From Formosa sediminum (GTDB lineage: Bacteria; Bacteroidota; Bacteroidia; Flavobacteriales; Flavobacteriaceae): 64,000 nt of DNA. Positions within the stretch are counted from its first letter, which is position 1, and each line of letters begins with the position of its first letter. The notes beneath the pieces were generated by a model. That model made no database searches and had not been told where the DNA came from. It saw nothing but the letters and a program-made list of their open reading frames with translations. Of the stretch, positions 54,604 to 64,000 are shown one piece after another. Both the position numbers and the translations under genes were made by a program. The stretch lies in NCBI RefSeq assembly GCF_007197735.1, contig NZ_CP041637.1, forward strand, positions 3,870,787 to 3,934,786. Reading direction: 5' to 3'.

Positions 54604-55518
54604 ATGAAACGTAGAGACTTCATACAAAAATCTACATTAGCAACCTCTGTAGTTGCAATAGGTGGATTAAGTTTAACTTCTTTTACTACTGCTCCTAAAA
54701 GTAAGAAAATAACCATTTTACATACTAACGATGTACACAGTCATATCGATCCTTTTGGACCTAACGAAGGTAAAAATGCTAATCTAGGTGGCGTTGCTAA
54801 ACGTGCAAAATTAATAGATAAAATACGTTTAGATAACCCTAATACGCTTTTATTAGATGCTGGAGATATTTTTCAAGGTACTCCATATTTTAATTTTTAT
54901 GGTGGAGAATTAGAGTTTAAGTTAATGAGTAAATTAAAATATGATGCTGCAACTATCGGTAATCATGATTTTGACAACGGTATCGAAGGTCTCTATGCCC
55001 AATTACCACATGCAGAATTCCCGTTTTTAATTGCTAATTACGACTTTTCAAATACCATAATGGATACACATACTAAACCCTATAAAATTTTCAATAAAGA
55101 AGGTATAAAAATTGGGGTATTTGGTTTAGGTATAGAACTACATGGTCTAGTAGATAGTGCTTTATATAAAGAAACTGTATATTTAAATCCGGTTGAAATG
55201 GCACAAGAAATGACTCATGTTTTAAAAACACAAGAACAGTGCGATTTAATTATTTGCCTTTCTCATCTTGGCTACAATTATAAATATGAAGACAAAATAA
55301 GCGATCTAAAATTAGCTTCGTTAACTAAAGATATCGATTTAATAATTGGTGGTCATACCCATACTTTTCTTCCTAAACCTACAGTTGTGAAAAATATTGA
55401 AGGCAAAAATATGCTCGTAAATCAAGTGGGATGTTACGGTATTAATTTAGGTAAGATTGATTTCTTTTTTGACACTGATAAAAACAAAACGGCAAATGGA
55501 GCTTCTATTATTGTTTAA
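54604..55518 (+). CDS. Metallophosphatase (5'-nucleotidase N-terminal domain), probable Tat substrate
   Basis: A 304-aa protein. The N-terminus KRRDFIQKSTLATS is a twin-arginine-type signal followed by a hydrophobic stretch. The calcineurin-like metal site is complete: ITILHTNDVHSHIDPFG, LLLDAGDIFQGTPY, TIGNHDFDNG, LIICLSHLGYN and LIIGGHTHTFL. It lacks the C-terminal substrate domain, which is encoded by the gene 12 bp upstream. It probably hydrolyses nucleotides outside the cytoplasm. Its end overlaps the convergent membrane protein gene by 11 bp. Confidence 0.92.
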   Translation: MKRRDFIQKSTLATSVVAIGGLSLTSFTTAPKSKKITILHTNDVHSHIDPFGPNEGKNANLGGVAKRAKLIDKIRLDNPNTLLLDAGDIFQGTPYFNFYGGELEFKLMSKLKYDAATIGNHDFDNGIEGLYAQLPHAEFPFLIANYDFSNTIMDTHTKPYKIFNKEGIKIGVFGLGIELHGLVDSALYKETVYLNPVEMAQEMTHVLKTQEQCDLIICLSHLGYNYKYEDKISDLKLASLTKDIDLIIGGHTHTFLPKPTVVKNIEGKNMLVNQVGCYGINLGKIDFFFDTDKNKTANGASIIV

Positions 55519-56320
55519 GCACTTGTTGTTGTTCCTTTTGTTTAGCAAACACAAAATTGTAAGAGCGTATTTTTTGCGCTCTTTTTTTGGCTTTATTCTT
55601 ATTAACCATATAATAAAACAAAAAGATTAATCCGCCACTATACAGAAATAACTCTATTAATACTAAACTCCAATCGTATATATAGTAGTTACGAATATAA
55701 AATAAGACTTTTGAGAATATAAAGCATAATGCCATTACTAAATACAGAATAGACGATTTAGTATCTGAATTTAAATACACTGCAAAAGACACAAATGCAA
55801 GAATAACAAGAGTTACAGTATGCAATCCAAAAAACATAACCATAATTGGATTTTTTATTATACCATCTAAAACTGTATATAACTGATATAATAAATAAGT
55901 ATTTATAACAAAAACTACAACTAAATACACGCCTAACAACATACCAAACCTAATCCCTTTAAATTTAGTTAAAACAAACCCCAAGAGACTTAAGTAACTT
56001 ACTAAATAAAATAAATTACAATACATTAGAATTTTAGGGTGATGAAAAAATATTGAAGTTAAATCTGCTAAAAAAGCCGAAATCAAATACGTTGCTAAAT
56101 ACCAATTTATGTAATTGCATCTCATAAAATAAAAAAACACAAATACAGGTATAATTAACGGCTTAACACATTGCAAAAGAAAATCCCTATGGGTTACTGT
56201 AGCAAAAATATTAAGGCCTATTAGAAGACATAAGACCGTGATAAAGATCTTACTATAATTAAATTTAATCCAGTTCTTCAAAATAAACAAACATAAGTAG
56301 GTTTTACAAACATACAACAT
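55508..56320 (-). CDS. YhhN-like polytopic membrane protein (copy 1)
   Basis: A 270-aa protein with about eight hydrophobic helices (for example FITVLCLLIGLNIFA, LIIPVFVFFYFM, YLVSYLSLLGFVLTKF, LYLVMALCFIFSKVLFYI) and a short basic tail. The early K-P-L-I-I-P motif and the helix spacing resemble the YhhN/lysoplasmalogenase (TMEM86) family, but the match is weak. The N-terminal 20 residues may not be translated; a later start is possible. The next gene on the same strand is a probable paralogue. Confidence 0.65.
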   Translation of the reverse strand: MLYVCKTYLCLFILKNWIKFNYSKIFITVLCLLIGLNIFATVTHRDFLLQCVKPLIIPVFVFFYFMRCNYINWYLATYLISAFLADLTSIFFHHPKILMYCNLFYLVSYLSLLGFVLTKFKGIRFGMLLGVYLVVVFVINTYLLYQLYTVLDGIIKNPIMVMFFGLHTVTLVILAFVSFAVYLNSDTKSSILYLVMALCFIFSKVLFYIRNYYIYDWSLVLIELFLYSGGLIFLFYYMVNKNKAKKRAQKIRSYNFVFAKQKEQQQVLKQ

Positions 56321-56421
56321 TACAACGGACTTATTGTGTATTTCGTCGAAAAAAACACAAGTATTTCGATAAAATACATGTTTATGTACAATGAATAAAC
56401 TAATTCGCTACTCTACAAATA

Positions 56422-57144
56422 TTAAAGACTAGCTATTTCCTGCTCTCCAACCGCTTTTAAACTGGCAAATAAATAAAAGAAAGAAAAACCTAAAACTAAT
56501 AACACATAACAAGCAGTGTTTAATAATTTTTGGTTTGAAGGGTATGTTGTTACAAATTGAATAACTTCAGAAAATACCACGCACAATGTCCCTATAAAAA
56601 GATAGAGAGATTCTTTATTATTTTTATATAAATAATTTAAAAAAGACACTGTAAACAATATAAAGGTTACAGCATTATATATTAATTCTAAAATAACAGA
56701 CGACATTGATGATATTAAAGGACTAGATTCCAAAACTAAATCCACATTTAATAAAGCGTACAAAACATATATATTCATTAAAAACAATACTCCAACAGTG
56801 AGTTTAAACTCTGTGAGAATTTTTGACAAATCCACACGTCTAACTACACTATATATAAGAATAATATAAGCTACAATATACAACGTATTACCTATATAAT
56901 ACTTAAAATTTATAGGAATAAAAGCATCTGTAAAAATTAATAGATCTGTTATTGAAAATAAAATAAGAAATATTTTAAAAAACAATAATTTATTATTTAA
57001 ATCAATAATGTAAAAAACACAAATGCTAGGAACAACAACAGCCTTTACTTTAGCTGCAATTTTAGGAAAATTATGCATCTCTAATACAAAGAAAAACACA
57101 CTATACAAAAATATTATGATAATTAAATAATATGTTTTCTTCAT
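56422..57144 (-). CDS. YhhN-like polytopic membrane protein (copy 2)
   Basis: A 240-aa protein with about eight hydrophobic segments: YYLIIIIFLYSVFFFVLEMH, AKVKAVVVPSICVFYIID, LYIVAYIILIYSVVRRVD, LYLFIGTLCVVFSEVIQFV. The order V-K-A-V-V-V-P early and S-L-Y-L-F-I-G-T-L-C-V-V-F-S-E late mirrors the neighbour's K-P-L-I-I-P and L-Y-L-V-M-A-L-C-F-I-F-S-K, so the two look like diverged tandem duplicates. Assignment to the YhhN-like group is tentative. The gap to the neighbour is 101 bp and to ligA 88 bp. Confidence 0.65.
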   Translation of the reverse strand: MKKTYYLIIIIFLYSVFFFVLEMHNFPKIAAKVKAVVVPSICVFYIIDLNNKLLFFKIFLILFSITDLLIFTDAFIPINFKYYIGNTLYIVAYIILIYSVVRRVDLSKILTEFKLTVGVLFLMNIYVLYALLNVDLVLESSPLISSMSSVILELIYNAVTFILFTVSFLNYLYKNNKESLYLFIGTLCVVFSEVIQFVTTYPSNQKLLNTACYVLLVLGFSFFYLFASLKAVGEQEIASL

Positions 57145-57232
57145 AAAATCTCAATAAAACAACCATCAAAACTAATTATTAATATTAAATTAACAACTAA
57201 ATTCAATTTAAAAAACAAGTCTTAACTTTTTT

Positions 57233-59813
<2,581 letters not shown>

Positions 59814-59817
<4 letters not shown>

Positions 59818-60686
59818 AGTATTTTTATGCCTTTAATCATTCTATTTCTTTTAAACATATCTTGACGCAATTCTACATGCGCGAATTTATATTGTTTCAA
59901 TAAATCAACCATTTCATCACCTAAAAATTCATTTATTTCAAAAAACAATACTCCGTTATTTACCAAATGTGTTTGCGCCAACTTAGTGATGGCTTTATAA
60001 AATTTGAGTGGATCATGGTCGTCTACAAATAAAGCCAAATGCGGTTCATGCTTTAAAACATTAGATTTCATTTGAAGTTTTTCTAACTCACGAACATATG
60101 GCGGATTTGAAACAATAACATCAAAAGGCAACTTAAAATTAGCATTCTCATACGTGTCTACAGTTAAAATATCGGCATATACAAAGTTAACCTTCACTTT
60201 ATTTAATACTGCATTTTGCTTCGCCACCTCAAGAGCATCTTCACTAACATCTACAGCAAATACTTCTGCATGTTCAAAACGTTTTGCTAAAGAAATAGCA
60301 ATACAGCCACTACCTGTACCAATATCTAAAATTCGTATTGGTTTTTTAATTTTATGTAAATCAGATTCAATAATCCACGCCACTAACTCTTCCGTTTCGG
60401 GCCTCGGAATTAACACCGCATTATTCACTTTAAATTCTAAACCCATAAATTCTGTAGACTTCAATACATACTGAATAGGTTCATGTTTCTTTAAAGACTC
60501 TAAGGCATTAAAAACAGGAACAGCCTCTGCTTCTGTAATGCTATAATCTGGTTCAAGTGCTAACGTAATGCGTTTAAAACTGAAATAATACTCGCATATC
60601 ATATAAAAGAAATGGTCTACTTCTCTCGAGTCATACTCGGCATCTAAAGCCTCATGAAACGTCTGTTTTATTGCTTTTAATTTCAT
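59814..60686 (-). CDS. prmC: Release factor glutamine methyltransferase
   Basis: A 290-aa SAM-dependent enzyme that methylates the GGQ glutamine of peptide release factors. Motifs: ILDIGTGSGCIAISLAKRF (SAM site), EVFAVDVSEDAL, and the catalytic VIVSNPPYVRELE. Upstream is the PrmC N-domain segment PIQYVLKSTEFMGLEFKVN with LIPRPETEEL. ATG at 60686 (MKLKAIKQTF) is chosen; the frame extends 9 codons further to a TTG inside the GNAT gene. The start overlaps the GNAT stop by 4 bp (ATGA). Confidence 0.95.
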
Positions 60687-61165
60687 AATTCCTTTATCAT
60701 CCAAACATCGCAAGAATAATGCCCTGTTGTTCCCATTGGGCCTTCTATATATTCAAATCCTAATTTTTCGTATAGCCGCATGGCAGAGGTCATATAAGGT
60801 AAGGTTTCTATATAACAACGTTTAAAACCTAATTCTTTTGCTTTTTGCATACAGGTTTCCATCATTTTTTTTCCTAAACCTTTTCCCCTTGCTTCTTCTA
60901 AAAAATACATTTTCTGTATTTCGCAAACTCCGACCTCACCTGCAAGCGAACTCACACCGCCTCCACCTATAACTCTGTCTTTATCTACAACCACAAAATA
61001 TGCAGATGTATCTGTATTATAAGTTTCACACATATCATCTAAAGCTTTATCTTCGTAAGCCGTACCGACTTTAGGCGCACCAAATTCAGTTAAAACAGTT
61101 CTAATCACTGCTGCGACTTGCTGATTGTCTTTTGTTTGAATTTCTCTAATCAGGAAATGGCTCAT
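60683..61165 (-). CDS. GNAT family N-acetyltransferase
   Basis: 160 aa from the ATG at 61165 (MSHFLIREIQTKDNQQVAAV). A much longer open frame overlaps ribD and is not credible. The acetyl-CoA loop is YFLEEARGKGLGKKMMETC, preceded by VVVDKDRVIGGGGVSSL and followed by KRCYIETLPYM and LYEKLGFEYIEGP. The acceptor is unknown. It heads the GNAT-prmC-LOG-ligA run, with translational coupling to prmC, and is divergent from ribD with a 27-bp gap. Confidence 0.9.
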   Translation of the reverse strand: MSHFLIREIQTKDNQQVAAVIRTVLTEFGAPKVGTAYEDKALDDMCETYNTDTSAYFVVVDKDRVIGGGGVSSLAGEVGVCEIQKMYFLEEARGKGLGKKMMETCMQKAKELGFKRCYIETLPYMTSAMRLYEKLGFEYIEGPMGTTGHYSCDVWMIKEL

Positions 61166-61180
61166 ACTCAATATTAATCT

Positions 61181-61188
61181 TATTTTTG
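61181..61188 (+). promoter_or_regulatory. -7 box (TATTTTTG) immediately before ribD
   Basis: It ends 4 nt before the GTG start at 61193 in the 27-bp divergent gap, implying a leaderless ribD transcript. The matching -33 region would fall inside the GNAT gene; only a TGG is seen there. Confidence 0.5.
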
Positions 61189-61192
61189 TGCC

Positions 61193-62197
61193 GTGAAGAT
61201 ACATGAAAAATACATAAATCGTTGTATAGAAATTGGTGAAAATGGTCTTGGAACCACGCGACCAAACCCAATGGTAGGCTGTGTAATTGTACGTAACCAC
61301 GCTATAATTGGCGAAGGCTACACCAGTCCTTATGGCGGCCCTCATGCCGAAGTTAATGCCATTCAGTCGGTTAAAGACAAGTCCCTTTTAAAAGACGCTA
61401 CGTTATATGTAACCTTAGAACCCTGTTCGCATTTTGGAAAAACACCACCCTGTAGCGACCTTATTATTAAGCACAATATCCCTAAAGTTGTTATTGGTAC
61501 TATTGACGATAATTCGTTAGTTGCAGGAAAAGGTATAGAAAAATTAAAAGCTGCTGGTTGTGAAGTGACTGTTGGCGTTTTAGAACATGAATGCAAACAA
61601 CACCATAAACGTTTTTTTACATTTCACAATAAAAAACGACCATACATTATATTGAAATGGGCAGAATCGGCAGATGGCTTTCTGTCTCCTAAAACTAAAA
61701 ATGAACAAAAACCAGTTTGGATTACCAATACATATTCCAGACAATTGGTTCATAAATGGAGAGCCGAAGAACAAGCCATTCTTGTGGGTGCAAACACCGT
61801 ATTACAAGACAATCCAAGTTTAACCGTACGAGATTGGTCTGGGCTACACCCCACACGTATAGTAATAGATACCTATAATAATTTACCAAAAGATTCAGCT
61901 ATTTTTAATACTAGTGCCAAAACCATACGATTAACTGAAGCCGATTTAAATACCTCTGAGCCTTTAGCAAAACAAATTTGTAATACCTTATATAAACAGA
62001 AAATTACATCTGTAATTATTGAAGGCGGAAGCAAAACCCTTCAAACCTTCATAGATGAAAATCTTTGGGACGAAGCACGCGTATTTTACGGCACAAATTC
62101 GTTTTTAGAAGGTACAAAAGCTCCTTTATTTAAAGGTCAATTAATTTCAGAAACAAAACTTTTAAACGATACTTTAAAATATTACATCAATGATTAA
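61193..62197 (+). CDS. ribD: Bifunctional riboflavin deaminase/reductase RibD (GTG start)
   Basis: A 334-aa enzyme for two steps of riboflavin synthesis. The N-terminal deaminase carries the zinc ligands in GPHAEVNAI and LEPCSHFGKTPPCSDLI. The C-terminal reductase (from about residue 150) has KWAESADGFLSP, the LVGANTVLQDNPSLTVRDW segment and VIIEGGSKTLQTFID. No in-frame ATG is available near the start; GTG gives the usual N-terminus MKIHEKYINRCIEIGENG. It overlaps the HAD gene by 8 bp. No riboswitch precedes it and there is hardly room for one. Confidence 0.95.
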   Translation: MKIHEKYINRCIEIGENGLGTTRPNPMVGCVIVRNHAIIGEGYTSPYGGPHAEVNAIQSVKDKSLLKDATLYVTLEPCSHFGKTPPCSDLIIKHNIPKVVIGTIDDNSLVAGKGIEKLKAAGCEVTVGVLEHECKQHHKRFFTFHNKKRPYIILKWAESADGFLSPKTKNEQKPVWITNTYSRQLVHKWRAEEQAILVGANTVLQDNPSLTVRDWSGLHPTRIVIDTYNNLPKDSAIFNTSAKTIRLTEADLNTSEPLAKQICNTLYKQKITSVIIEGGSKTLQTFIDENLWDEARVFYGTNSFLEGTKAPLFKGQLISETKLLNDTLKYYIND

Positions 62198-62804
62198 AAC
62201 TATTATATTCGATTTTGGAGACGTTTTTATCAATTTAGATAAAGTCGGTGCACTAGAACAAGCTTTAGTTAATTTTAAACTAGACAGTCTTCCTGAAGAC
62301 TTAGTACATGTAAATAGTCTTTACGAAATGGGACTGATGGAGACTTCAGAATTTATGGAATTTTATGAGTCTGCTTTCCCCGATGTAACGTCAGAAAAAA
62401 TACTAGAAATTTGGAACTCTATCTTAAAAGACTTTCCTCACCACCGTTTAGAATTTTTAAAAGCACTGTCTGATAGTAAAAAGTACAAATTAATATTATT
62501 AAGCAACACTAACGATTTACACATCGAATTTGTAAAAACTTACGTACCATTTTTTAATGAGTTTAAAAGTTATTTTGATGTCTTTTACTTATCTCACGAA
62601 ATTAATCTTAGAAAACCCAATGCAGATATTTTTGAATTCGTTTTAAATGAAAATAATTTAATAGCTTCTGAAACTTTATTCGTTGATGATTTAGCCGAAA
62701 ACACAGCTGCTGCAGAACAGTTAGGCATACATACATGGAACATTAACCCCGAAACAGAAGATGTTACCACCTTATTTGAAACTAAAAAAGAACTATTCAG
62801 TTAA
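62190..62804 (+). CDS. HAD-superfamily phosphatase, YihX-like
   Basis: A 204-aa hydrolase. Motif I is IIFDFGDVFINLD, where the second aspartate of the usual DxD is replaced by glycine, as in YihX-type sugar phosphatases. Motif II is ILLSNTND, the lysine lies in NLRKPNADIFE, and motif IV is LFVDDLAENTAAAEQLG. Substrate preference (for example glucose 1-phosphate or FMN) cannot be read from the sequence. The position between ribD and yigZ makes it a candidate for the missing dephosphorylation step in riboflavin synthesis, but this is only inference. Confidence 0.88.
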   Translation: MIKTIIFDFGDVFINLDKVGALEQALVNFKLDSLPEDLVHVNSLYEMGLMETSEFMEFYESAFPDVTSEKILEIWNSILKDFPHHRLEFLKALSDSKKYKLILLSNTNDLHIEFVKTYVPFFNEFKSYFDVFYLSHEINLRKPNADIFEFVLNENNLIASETLFVDDLAENTAAAEQLGIHTWNINPETEDVTTLFETKKELFS

Positions 62805-62807
62805 TAT

Positions 62808-63416
62808 TTGGACATTCAAGACACATACAGAACCATTTTAAAACCCTCTGAAGAAACACTGTTTAAAGAAAAAAACAGTAAGTTTTTTGGATACGCATTT
62901 CCTGTAAAAACAGAAGATGATATAAAAGAGCATCTAGAAGCCATTAAGAAACAACACCATTCTGCCAGACATTGGTGTTATGCTTACCAATTAGGAACCG
63001 AAGATATATTATATCGAGCAAACGATGATGGCGAACCAAACAATTCTGCAGGTATGCCTATTTATGGACAAATTCAATCCTTTAATGTCACAAACATTCT
63101 TATAATTGTAGTGCGTTATTTTGGAGGTGTTAAATTAGGCGTAGGCGGATTAATTAGTGCATACAGAACGTCGGCCCAATTAAGCTTAGAAGCATCAAAA
63201 ATAGTAGAACGCACTATTAATATAGATTACCTAATTGTTTTCGATTATAAAAACATGAATAAGGTAATGCGGATTATAAAAGAGAAAAACATTAATATTA
63301 TTAACCAGAAATTAGAGCTACATTGCGAGCTCACAATTTCGGTTAGAAAAAGGGAATCCGAGACTATTTTTAATACTTTCAAAACCCTTTTTGAAGTAGA
63401 AATAAAACCACTTTAA
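62808..63416 (+). CDS. YigZ/IMPACT family protein (TTG start)
   Basis: A 202-aa protein with the family signature NDDGEPNNSAGMPIYGQIQS followed by ILIIVVRYFGGVKLGVGGLI and a C-terminal DUF1949-like ferredoxin fold. Eukaryotic IMPACT regulates Gcn2; the bacterial role is unknown. The frame is closed by TAA (the HAD stop, 62802-62804) only 3 bp upstream, and the first usable codon is TTG at 62808 giving MDIQDTYRTILKP. It ends convergently with the thioesterase gene with a 4-bp overlap. Confidence 0.9.
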   Translation: MDIQDTYRTILKPSEETLFKEKNSKFFGYAFPVKTEDDIKEHLEAIKKQHHSARHWCYAYQLGTEDILYRANDDGEPNNSAGMPIYGQIQSFNVTNILIIVVRYFGGVKLGVGGLISAYRTSAQLSLEASKIVERTINIDYLIVFDYKNMNKVMRIIKEKNINIINQKLELHCELTISVRKRESETIFNTFKTLFEVEIKPL

Positions 63417-63817
63417 ATCTCTTGTGGCAACAAATCTAAAATGTATTTCGGGCATTTCATTGGGCGTTTGGTTTCCATATTTATAAATGCTAAAACGGTG
63501 TTGGCAAGAACCAATAATTCACCCTGTTGATTAGTGATTTCGAAGTCAAAATCAATTTTAACAGTGGGATGATTTTTAAGTGTGGTTTTTACTTTAATTA
63601 CCTCATCATAATAAGCTGATTTTTTGTAGTTTAAAGACATCGATATTACAGGTAACATGACACCATTCTCCTCCATCTCTTTGTAAGAGACTCCTAAAGA
63701 CCTTAACCATTCAGTCCGCGCCATCTCTAAGTATAGTGCATAATTACCATGATGCACAACACCCATCTGATCGGTTTCACCATATCGTACCCTTATTTCA
63801 ATTTCATCAATTAACAT
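63413..63817 (-). CDS. YbgC-like acyl-CoA thioesterase (hotdog fold)
   Basis: A 134-aa 4-hydroxybenzoyl-CoA-thioesterase-type protein. The active-site segment is YGETDQMGVVHHGNYALYLE, where the aspartate of the D-x-M-G-V-V-H-H pattern is catalytic in YbgC. The hotdog strands continue in MLPVISMSLNYKKSAYYDEV and LVLANTVLAFINMETKRPMK. It hydrolyses acyl-CoA thioesters; the substrate length is unknown. It converges on yigZ. Confidence 0.9.
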   Translation of the reverse strand: MLIDEIEIRVRYGETDQMGVVHHGNYALYLEMARTEWLRSLGVSYKEMEENGVMLPVISMSLNYKKSAYYDEVIKVKTTLKNHPTVKIDFDFEITNQQGELLVLANTVLAFINMETKRPMKCPKYILDLLPQEI

Positions 63818-64000
63818 AGAAAAGTTTCGTTATTTTTTTGTAGCTTAGAAAGCATGATAAACATGAGGAAAAAATTCTTTAAATTCAATAGCAAAGCATT
63901 TTTTTTTTAAGATTTTTGTTCACATATTTGTCAAACCAAAAAACAAGAGACAATTTCAATATCTCTTATTAACTTTAACTAAAAAATCTTTTAAATTATA
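63818..64000. other. AT-rich terminal stretch without a clear gene
   Basis: There is a short ORF (MINMRKKFFKFNSKAFFF at 63855-63911), but nothing marks it as real. TTGTTCACA within 63926-63936 is one base from a DnaA-box-like TTATNCACA. The stretch probably contains the upstream region of the thioesterase gene and of a neighbour outside the window. Confidence 0.4.

Noticed and set aside
61166..61192. FMN riboswitch before ribD
   Set aside because: Only 27 bp separate ribD from the divergent GNAT gene and the -7 box touches the start codon, leaving no room for an aptamer.
60683..61345. A 220-codon version of the GNAT protein
   Set aside because: The first 60 codons overlap the start of ribD on the other strand and do not resemble a GNAT N-terminus; the ATG at 61165 gives the normal protein.

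Overview
The window is chromosomal DNA from a low-GC marine-type member of the Flavobacteriaceae (Bacteroidota); the genus cannot be fixed from the sequence. The evidence is the type IX secretion/gliding vocabulary (a very large HYR-repeat protein with a type-B sorting domain, followed by PorP/SprF and OmpA-family genes), Bacteroidota-only families (DUF4835, DUF6913-like, Bacteroidota-type RpoZ, YtxJ), the absence of Shine-Dalgarno sequences, and repeated use of the Bacteroidota -7 promoter box TANNTTTG.

Layout. 1-2754 (minus): polyphosphate operon sixA-ppk1-ppx, with ppx cut by the window edge. 2755-3468: long AT-rich gene-free leader. 3469-14007 (plus): three-gene T9SS type-B module (2542-aa repeat adhesin, PorP/SprF partner, OmpA/PD40 protein), closed by an unusually long perfect hairpin. 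14071-15453: a decayed IS3-family element inserted 4 bp beyond that hairpin, with likely ends and a 3-bp target duplication. 15454-16187: gene-free. 16188-20012 (minus): gyrA and a TPR protein. 20273-27183: protein-quality and redox genes (clpC, a TlpA-like lipoprotein, ytxJ, clpB). 27388-31332: small outer-membrane protein, smpB, M61 peptidase, an NTF2-like candidate, pcm. 31461-41158 (mostly plus): oxidoreductase, hbd, a YggS-type PLP protein, an exonuclease/GIY-YIG fusion that appears to start at ATT, a DUF3857/transglutaminase-like protein, a K+ channel with a zinc-ribbon tail, miaA, and an AspT/YidE-type transporter. 41262-48889 (minus): two-component pair, coaE, YbbR protein, glycosyltransferase, fabI, recN. 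48949-53763 (minus): DUF4835, coaBC, rpoZ, bamD, dapA and a DUF6913-like gene, a tightly packed housekeeping run. 53833-55518 (plus): a 5'-nucleotidase split into two genes. 55508-57144 (minus): two related YhhN-like membrane proteins. 57233-61165 (minus): ligA, LOG protein, prmC, GNAT. 61193-63416 (plus): ribD, HAD phosphatase, yigZ. 63413-63817 (minus): YbgC-like thioesterase. 63818-64000: AT-rich, no gene seen.

Most of the window is core chromosome. CoA biosynthesis is represented twice (coaE, coaBC), and translation/RNA quality by smpB, miaA and prmC. Accessory or unusual content is concentrated in the giant adhesin (including a reciprocal cysteine-loss pattern in its repeats), the dead IS element beside the hairpin, several genes whose -7 box lies only 3-6 nt from the start codon (likely leaderless mRNAs), and the ATT-start nuclease. 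No phage, CRISPR array, tRNA, rRNA or recognisable new defence system was found.
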